A stretch of 64,000 bases of DNA from [Phialemoniopsis] sp. UDSM-2020 (lineage: Eukaryota; Ascomycota; Sordariomycetes; Thyridiales; Thyridiaceae), in assembly GCA_018873225.1 (NCBI GenBank), contig JAEILZ010000009.1:2533501-2597500 (forward strand), written 5' to 3'. Each line of letters starts with the position of its first letter. Position 1 is the first letter of the stretch. This document shows, piece after piece, positions 57,431 through 64,000 of this stretch. Below the pieces are notes generated by a model, which was given only the letters and a program-made list of their open reading frames with translations, did no database searches and was not told where the DNA came from. A program made the translations under genes and the position numbers.

Positions 57431-58046
57431 AAAGTAAGAAAGATAACAACAATGGCCACATTGAATTAGCACGCTCGAAGAGATCACAATCAAAGAAACT
57501 ACGAAAGCATAGTGAATAGAAGAATGATTGATATACAAATGTAAGGAGATAGTTATAGGGCCAGTGATCTCCAATTGAGTCAAGAAACTACTTAGCGTCC
57601 AAGGTTGAATATAGGTCAGACCAATCGATATGTTTTGCGAGACCGAGCATATTGTCGTGTTTCAGCCCACACTGCAAGATCCTCCGGCATCCGACAGTCA
57701 GGGAGTGTTTTATGTGAATTATCTGATCCCTTCTGGCCCACCTCAAACCCCGATTCGGCAACATCTGAAGCACGAAGCGCATCTCACTTGTTACGCGACA
57801 CACGACACACGACCCAGTCAAACTTGCACAGCAACCAATGTGACAATCCCGGCTCTACGTCCTCAAGAGCCTAGTCTACTGTTCGGAGGTGGATGTCAGA
57901 AAGGCTGACGGACTTGGAACAACCTCCACCAAGATTACAAATTGACTCGTCCATATGCGCTCGGGCAGCGGGATGATTTTGGGTAATCTGCTATGAATTG
58001 AGGTACATCGAGAAGGCAAACTGTCACGCACTTGTGTTGACTAGGC
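57431..58046. other. Intergenic region, nothing recognised
   Basis: About 620 bp between two minus-strand genes; presumed promoter of the SulP gene. In-frame sequence continues upstream to 57583, so an earlier start is possible. Confidence 0.4.
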
Positions 58047-59065
58047 CTACAGATATGCAATGCGTGGATTGTCCACCATCATCTTCTTCCATACCTCCTC
58101 GCTGTCGATAAACTTTCTCAAAGCCCTCAAGATTCTCCTATCATCAATGACCCTGAACGGCTCGATGACCTCCTTGCTCCGGCCTACACGATCCTTGCCG
58201 TCCCCGGTATGCGGCCAGTCGCTTGCCCAAAGCAGTCGGTCCGGGACCTTGAGGGCCAATGCACTGATGATCGGGGCAAGATCGTCGTAGTCGTCTTCAC
58301 CCCGTACAGATGCCCTATATAAGCCGGATATCTTGATGTACACTCGACCATGCTGTGCAAGTCGAAGCAGGGAGTCATAGCCTGGTTGCTGTAGTGAATC
58401 CGACTTTGCTGAAGAGTCTAGCTTTGATTCCCCTAGCAAACCCCCGATATGATCAGCAATGACCTCCACTGGAAGACCCAGGAGGGTGTCGTAGAGGGCT
58501 AGACGACTAGTCAGCGGCGTTTGAGCAGCCAGAGAAAAGAGATCCACTTGCTATCGAACAACGCTGCAGGGCAGTAGATCTGGATCTTCCATCTTGGCAG
58601 GTGCTTTATCCGGTTTGCAGCCTTGTTCAATATTAGTTCTGTTGCGGCCATGTGGACTGCTTTCCCGTCAGCTTGGAGGTTGAGACGCAACCCTCTCACA
58701 CCGGCGTCATGCAGCTCGGCTAATTCGCAATCCGTCACGGCATCAATGTCGACTACTGCAATTCCTCGAGCATTCTGCCCATGTGTGTGGCGAAGTTCCT
58801 TCAAGACGGTGAGTAGTACAGAGTTATCAGTGCGGTAAGAGGACGGCTGTACGATGACAAGGTTCGCCGGTTTCTGGCTGGCACTTAAGCCGCGAGAAAA
58901 GTCCAATAGCGCAGACAGCGGTGCCTCAGCCGGTGTAAATGCACGGGTCGGATGGTAAGGCCCAAGCCGTGAGTCGAAGACGTGCACATGTGTGTCGAAC
59001 GCTCCGTCCGGTAGCAAACACTCTTCCGCTTCTGTCGTTCCGACCATGGTGCGAACCTCAGCCAA
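58047..59065 (-). CDS. Amidohydrolase, 2-pyrone-4,6-dicarboxylate lactonase-like
   Basis: Predicted 325-residue TIM-barrel metal hydrolase of the amidohydrolase-2 family. FDTHVHVFD carries the metal-binding His26 and His28; LVIVQPSSYRTDN, AGVRGLRLNLQ, LPVEVIADHIGG and LLWASDWPHTG are the successive barrel-strand motifs of LigI-type lactonases, which open the pyrone ring in aromatic degradation. Exon 1 is 59065-58548. The junction needs a 41-nt intron (58547-58507) or a 56-nt one with a weak GTTGTT donor; either restores the frame. The ATG at 59047 is an alternative start. Substrate assignment is by family. Confidence 0.85.
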
Positions 59066-59640
59066 GTGCCTTGTAAACTTGGAAGGCTCCGGTGCAGTAA
59101 GCTCACCCTAGAACTAAGCTCGGAGCAAGGGCCAAAATGATCAAATGATTGATGTAACCTAGCCGCATGGTAGTCCGGGACACACCCACTCCGGCGACAA
59201 GTAGCTTCCGAGAGCAGTGTGCAATTGAGAGGAGCGTAATCAACACCCCGCACGGATTTGACCCGTCTGGAGATGCGGGATCCACTCGGGATTTCCCCGT
59301 AGCCTCTAGGGAGCAGCAATTGAGCCATGGTCAGGTCACCTGAGGCGTCCTTCACCGAATCACGCTGAGTTGCTATTCCTGAAGCATTCTTTTACTGCGA
59401 AATAGTTCCTTGCATGCCTTGTCAAGTTTGGAAGATACCGTCAAGTACAGTCCTGGTCACAGTCATGGCACGGCGTCTGGCACTTTATGCGATCATGCAG
59501 TGTTTCACAAATAATTTCTACCCGAGTGACTTTTCTACAGATAGGTACTAGACTTGTTGCCTCAGCTTACAAAGCTCGTCTTCGAACCAATCCCGTCCCA
59601 TCCCTCCCTTTCGAGTTCGAGGACTTCAAGCTTCATGATT
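59066..59640. promoter_or_regulatory. Intergenic region, nothing recognised
   Basis: About 575 bp, containing the amidohydrolase promoter and the transporter 3' end. No gene supported. Confidence 0.4.
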
Positions 59641-61572
59641 TCAGTGGCGTGTAGGAGCTACTGTTGTCGCTCCTACTTCCTTGGTCTCCATGTCGGTTCC
59701 GTTCTCCGCATGCTCGATATTTTGCGCATCTGCTCGGTGTCAGCTGTTGTCTTTTGTAATGGTTAATACTAATGTTTACTCACAGTCCGACTTGGCACCG
59801 GGAACGGTAGTCGCCTCGTAGGCGTGCTTCCTCATCTCGTACCAAGGATGTTCGAACAGCTGGTTCATGCTCTCGAGGCTGCGCCCACTGGTCTCGGGGA
59901 CCATGATGAACACGTAAATCAGGGCAATCAGGCACCAGGCGGCGAAGAAAACAAAAGCGCCCCATTTGTTCATCGCCGCCAGGATGGAGGGTGTGGCTTT
60001 GGTGATGGCGAAGAGGAACAGCCAGTGGAAACATTGCGAGAGGGCGCCGCCGAACGAGCGGATGCGGTTGGGCCAAAGCTCAGCGCCGAAAAGGTAGGGC
60101 AAACTGTACAAGCCGACAGCCCAGCCCAGGGCATGAATGTAGATTGCGGCGATGGCCATGTCTGAAGCACCCTCAGACACCTTTGACTTGCCTAGGACAT
60201 TGAGGAATCCTGCAAGATATGCGTGACAGAACATCTGGATGGTGATGCCGATGAACAGTGACTTGCGACGTCCAATAGCATCAACGAAGAAAAGTGAGGC
60301 CAGCACGCAGCAACCCAATTTGGCCAAAGCGTAGAAGCCGGACGAGTAAATCTTTGCATCGTCGCCATCAACTCCAATGTAACCAAAGATAGTGGGGAGG
60401 TAATTTGTGATCGAGTTGGCACCAGACATCTGAGCTAAAATGTAGGCCACGATTGTGAGCTGGACGCGGCGCAGATTCGAGCGGACGGTGAACGTCTCGC
60501 GCATCATAGAGAACAGGGTGTCTTTGCCGTACTCGGCTAGCTCGAGTTGAATGGGAGTCGAAATGGTATCGAACTCGGCGTGCAGGTTAGGATCATCGTG
60601 AGCGAACCCACGAATGCGGGCCAGAGCCTCACAGGCCTCTTCGTTTCGTCCCTTCAGACAGAGCCATCGAGGAGACTCGTCGATGAAGAAGGACAGGATG
60701 ATTGCAATGGCAGGAATGAAGGTCTGCACGAAGAAAGGTGTCTGCCATTGGAGGTTTCCACTGTCAGACATGTGCCGACTGCATCCATAGACGACAAAGA
60801 TGCCAATCATCTGACAGCCCAGCATGGCAATGTTGAACCAGAGAGTCATGAGGCCTCTTGTAACCCGCGGCGAGATCTCAACAATGGACATCGGTCCAGT
60901 GACTGTGAGAGCACCGATACCGAATCCAGCGATGAGGCGACCAAAGTAAAGGGCAACGATGGATCCACAAGAAAAGGTCGATATGATTTGTCCAATGGCC
61001 ACGATGATGACATAGGTTCGAAGAGCCCAGCGGCGACCGACGCGGTCATTCAGCAGGTACGAAAGGAATGCCCCGACGCCGGCGGTCAGGTTGACGAGAG
61101 AGACGATGTTGGACAGAGTTTCCTTGTCGGTAGTCGGCGACATTTTGAACTCGCGTTGAAAGCTCTTCAGCTGGGTGATGGCAGAAGCCGAGCCTTCATC
61201 CCATCCTACATGTGTTTCTCATTGTTAGTCTGCTCCGCAGTACCCCGATCAAGTGGGTGTCAGAATAGTTGACGGTTTTCCTTGTGGATGAACCTCGATC
61301 ATTAACTGATCAACCAGGATTAACCCACTACCTAAGCATGAATGGATGATTCAGCCTGTTAGCAATTTGGGTAGAGATTGATCCAAAACCGTCAACCTTT
61401 CTGACACCCACTTGCCGATGCATCTCGAGTCGAGCAAGGTCTACATACCTCGAGGACTTCCAGCCAATGCATAGACAAAGACAGCCAAGAAGAGTCTGCG
61501 GTTGTAGATTCCAGGGGGCGACGCTTTGATTGCATGCCAGTACTTGACGAAGGGCGAGTTTGAAACAGCCAT
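59641..61572 (-). CDS. MFS sugar/organic-acid transporter
   Basis: Predicted 544-residue sugar-porter-type transporter. Exons 61572-61449, 61205-59784 and 59729-59641 keep phase. The last 54-nt intron has GTGAGT, an internal GCTGAC branch site and a CAG acceptor, adding a 30-residue polar tail; otherwise a stop at 59776 would end the protein. Signatures are SPRGWDEGSASAITQLKSFQ, LLNDRVGRRWALRTYV, FGRLIAGFGIGALT, DESPRWLCLKGRNEEA, FVDAIGRRKSLFIG and VPETSGRSLESMNQLF. Intron 1 (61448-61206) is 243 nt because of an inserted element. A TATATA (minus strand, 61703-61708) lies about 130 bp upstream. Confidence 0.92.
61250..61415. mobile_element. MITE-like element in intron 1 of the MFS gene
   Basis: A 166-bp element bounded by 30-bp terminal inverted repeats, 61250-61279 (begins CAAGTGGGTGTCAG) and 61386-61415, matching at 28 of 30 positions. 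An identical 5-bp direct repeat, CCGAT, flanks it at 61245-61249 and 61416-61420, as expected of a target-site duplication. There is no coding capacity. Removing element and one duplication leaves a 72-nt intron, the normal local size. Superfamily not assigned. Confidence 0.85.
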
Positions 61573-62348
61573 GGTGTTGGATAGACGCGGCTGGTACTAG
61601 CCTTGGAGGAGACTGTGAAGGTGTGCCGTTTCGCGTTGATCACCGTGATCTGCAAAGGAGTACTCACTGCCACTCGGACAGCCAGCGACATGCCCACCCA
61701 CATATATACATACGCAAACTCGCGCCAAGCTGCATGCTGGGTCGAGTAGGTTGCCCGGGGGTCCGGGGTATGCTGGAGTGACAAGATGTGGAGTATGGAG
61801 AAGAAAAGTTGCTAAACTCTTACCTCATGACCATCGAGCACCACTTACGAGACGCTAGGGGTAATCCCGACTCTGTCGGGTTGCAGCCGCCACGTAGCTC
61901 GGAACTTAGTTTGGAAGACATCCTCACAACACGTACCTATCGGCTTCTTCGCTGGTGGAGATGTGGGTAGTGGTACCATTGTTTCGGTATTGTGAGTTGA
62001 CGAGTTTGCAACTTCGACCTTGGCAACACTTTGTGGATGCTGCGTCTCACGTATCAATTGCCTCCTCATTTCTAGGGTCATGAATTCGAAGTCATCGCAC
62101 TCGGTCATGATTTGTTGTCCAAACGTCACAGTCTTTGAGCAATTTTAAGATATTCGGATGCCAGACACCTTTCTTAAGGACACACGATTATCGGACTTGT
62201 CACTATGACAAGGTATGAGCAGATGAAGCCAGCTGGTAATGTGAGGAAGCAACACTAGAGGATCAACCCTGCCGAGTTCGCAGTCAAAGCCGGAACGTTA
62301 ATAGTGGAAGACTCGACCCCATTTTCATCAATTAGCTCTAGATACTAG
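61573..62348. promoter_or_regulatory. Intergenic region with transporter promoter
   Basis: About 780 bp between two minus-strand genes. It holds TATATA at 61703-61708. No gene supported. Confidence 0.4.
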
Positions 62349-63404
62349 TCAGACATCAGACAGCAACCTCCTGACCTCCTCACAGACGGCATTGGTCAGG
62401 GTCTCCGTAGTTCCCGATCCACCCAGATCCGGAGTGAGGCCGGTCTGGACTTCCACTACATTCTTCACCGCAGCTCGGACAGCCTCGGCTTGTGCTCCGT
62501 TACCAGTCACATCCAAGAGCTCAGCACCGCTCAGGATCAAAGCTAGCGGGTTCGCGACACCCTTGCCGGCAATATCCGGTGCAGCCCCGTGGCTAGCCTC
62601 AAAGGTAGCCGACTCATCCCCGATGTTGGACCCCGGGGCCAGGCCCAGCGATCCAGCCAAACCCGCAGCCAAGTCCGAAAAGATGTCGCCGTACTGGTTG
62701 GCAGCGACGACGACGTCGAACCGGCGCGGGTCGCGCACGATGGTGTAGCACGCCGCGTCGATCATCATGTCGTCGGCCTGCAGGTCCGGGTACTGCCTGG
62801 CCACCTCGTTGAAGCAGCGCAGGAACAGCCCGTCGGTGAAGTTGAGCACGTTGGCCTTGTGCAGGCACGTCACGCGCTTCCTGCCGTTCCTGCGCGCCCA
62901 CTCGAACGAGTACCGGGCCACTTTGGTCGCCGCGGCGCGCGTCGTCAGCTTGATGGCCTCGGCGGCGATGTCGTCGCCGATGGCGTGCTCGTGGCCGATG
63001 TAGATGTCCTCGGTGATCTCGCGCATGACGACGAGGTCCATGGTCTCGTGGCGGCCGGAGATGCCCTTGAAGCCCCGGATCGGGCGCGGGTTGACAAATA
63101 GGCCGAGCTCGCGGCGGACGGCATTGTTCAAGGAGGGGTAGGTGACCTGAGAGCCGTCGGGCTGGGTGCATGCGATTCTCCCCTGGAGCTTGTTGACGAT
63201 GAAGGGTGCCTTGATGGCATATTTGACCTCCTTGAGCCTGGAGACAGTGTCTGGTGGGAGGGGGTGGCCACAGATCTTGATGGCCTCATCGGCGACAGGG
63301 ATGTCGACCCATTCCAGGGCGACCCCGGTGGCCTCGAGGACGCGCTGTGTGGCTCGGGTTATCTCTGGCCCGATGCCATTCCCTTTCAATATGCCGACAC
63401 GCAT
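62349..63404 (-). CDS. NAD(P)-dependent isocitrate/isopropylmalate/tartrate-type dehydrogenase
   Basis: Intronless 351-residue decarboxylating dehydrogenase of the isocitrate/3-isopropylmalate family. The start is the ATG at 63404 (MRVGILKGNGIGPEI), matching the family N-terminus; in-frame codons further upstream add nothing conserved. NPRPIRGFKGISGRHETMDL, VMREITEDIYIGHEH, HKANVLNFTDGLF, the metal site NQYGDIFSDLAAGLAGSLGL and GAAPDIAGKGVANPLA are all present. It oxidises a 2-hydroxyacid and decarboxylates the product. Which acid is not clear: the divergence and location suggest a catabolic paralogue, not the mitochondrial housekeeping enzyme. Divergent from a class II aldolase. Confidence 0.92.
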   Translation of the reverse strand: MRVGILKGNGIGPEITRATQRVLEATGVALEWVDIPVADEAIKICGHPLPPDTVSRLKEVKYAIKAPFIVNKLQGRIACTQPDGSQVTYPSLNNAVRRELGLFVNPRPIRGFKGISGRHETMDLVVMREITEDIYIGHEHAIGDDIAAEAIKLTTRAAATKVARYSFEWARRNGRKRVTCLHKANVLNFTDGLFLRCFNEVARQYPDLQADDMMIDAACYTIVRDPRRFDVVVAANQYGDIFSDLAAGLAGSLGLAPGSNIGDESATFEASHGAAPDIAGKGVANPLALILSGAELLDVTGNGAQAEAVRAAVKNVVEVQTGLTPDLGGSGTTETLTNAVCEEVRRLLSDV

Positions 63405-63817
63405 TGCTGGGGTGTGAAGGGGTGACTGTGTTTTCTTTTGAGAGCTGCGATCAAGGAAATCTTGGCTGACGATCCAATACAGGAACAAGGAAGTTCATTG
63501 CCAGTATATACAGCTCTTGCATCAGTCCAAATTCGGGTCTGACGAGCTTTCTCTCCAGTGTGATCAAGCGAATGGTCCTGTGAAGATTCCGGTATTACCC
63601 CGATGTGAGGTCAAGACAGACATTCTAGAGTGGGCGCAGATGAAAGCGTGTGTCAAATGACCTTTCCACACTTGACGGCCTAAAGCCGTCGGCGCAATCC
63701 CGACGCTGCATCCACAGCCTGCGGCTTTCTGTGCTACCTCAAGCAATGACCAAGCTTCATAATGCTGGAGAAGCAGCCCATTTAGCTCTTGAGGGGTACA
63801 GGGGTCAATACCAAGTC
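63405..63817. promoter_or_regulatory. Divergent promoter between dehydrogenase and aldolase
   Basis: A 413-bp spacer between head-to-head genes, probably a shared promoter. No other gene seen. Confidence 0.45.
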
Positions 63818-64000
63818 ATGGCAGCTTTCCCTCAGAACAACCGAACGTGGCAAATTCTAGATGGCGCGGCCACTGGTGGCTACGCGGTGGGCGCCTACAA
63901 TTGGTAACTCGCCAAGCCTTTTCCTTACACTGCGAATTCTCCCTCTGACAGAAAGTTGCGAGCTAGCTACAATGAAGATGGTGTTATCGCCACCATTCGC
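63818..64000 (+). CDS. Class II (fructose/tagatose-bisphosphate type) aldolase, N-terminal fragment
   Basis: Exon 1 (63818-63903) and the start of exon 2 (63967 to the window end) encode NNRTWQILDGAATGGYAVGA followed by YNEDGVIATIR. This matches the N-terminus of class II aldolases (the Y-A-[IV]-G-A-[FY]-N motif). The 63-nt intron with GTAACT donor keeps phase. The zinc-binding and catalytic parts lie outside the window. It is divergent from the dehydrogenase, suggesting a shared sugar-acid or hydroxyacid pathway. Confidence 0.75.

Noticed and set aside
59776..59784. End of the MFS transporter at the stop at 59776
   Set aside because: A strong 54-nt intron with donor, branch site and acceptor leads to an in-phase tail exon ending at 59641, so the longer model is preferred.
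60547..61272. 241-codon frame antisense to the MFS transporter
   Set aside because: Overlaps conserved transporter exon and the intron element; a shadow frame.
62614..63171. 185-codon Arg/His-rich frame within the dehydrogenase
   Set aside because: Out-of-frame reading of the GC-rich dehydrogenase gene.

Overview
The window is nuclear DNA of a filamentous ascomycete (Pezizomycotina, probably a Sordariomycete). The evidence is many short GT-AG introns of about 50-70 nt, a HET-domain gene, three fungal Zn2Cys6 regulators, an UstYa-family protein, a DUF1996 protein and several fungal MFS and APC transporters. About 27 protein-coding loci are supported. Multi-exon models were built by hand and kept only where splice phases gave one continuous frame. 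No tRNA, rRNA, CRISPR array or autonomous transposon was recognised.

Layout. 1-10.4 kb: a truncated GABA/choline-type permease, a seven-helix membrane protein, a GIT1-like MFS carrier and an intronless CocE/X-Pro-type hydrolase. 10.6-24.3 kb: an accessory stretch with two head-to-head P-loop GTPases (one ending in 29 cysteines spaced every third residue), a HET protein, a possible CorA-like relic and several small unknown proteins, one interrupted by a stop codon. 25.2-31 kb: a crotonase/CoA-ligase fusion, divergent from a hotdog thioesterase and beside a Zn2Cys6 regulator whose zinc cluster is completed by a GC-AG intron. 31.9-38.3 kb: an amino-acid permease, a short possible secreted peptide, an UstYa-family protein and a DUF1996 protein.

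38.9-49.8 kb looks like a catabolic cluster: tannase/feruloyl esterase, Zn2Cys6 regulator, alpha/beta-hydrolase-3 esterase, type-B carboxylesterase and MFS sugar-type transporter, with GGGGAATT-type elements in several of the promoters. The likely logic is secreted cleavage of aromatic esters, uptake, then intracellular hydrolysis. 50.9-57.4 kb: a cupredoxin-like secreted protein, a Zn2Cys6 regulator broken by an in-frame TGA, and a SulP/STAS permease whose halves lie in different frames. 58-64 kb: a 2-pyrone-4,6-dicarboxylate lactonase-like amidohydrolase, an MFS transporter carrying a MITE-like element in its first intron, an isocitrate/isopropylmalate-type dehydrogenase, and the start of a class II aldolase cut by the window edge.

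Most notable: the Cys-triplet-repeat GTPase and its divergent partner, the MITE in a host intron, the hydratase-ligase fusion, the esterase cluster, and three interrupted genes.
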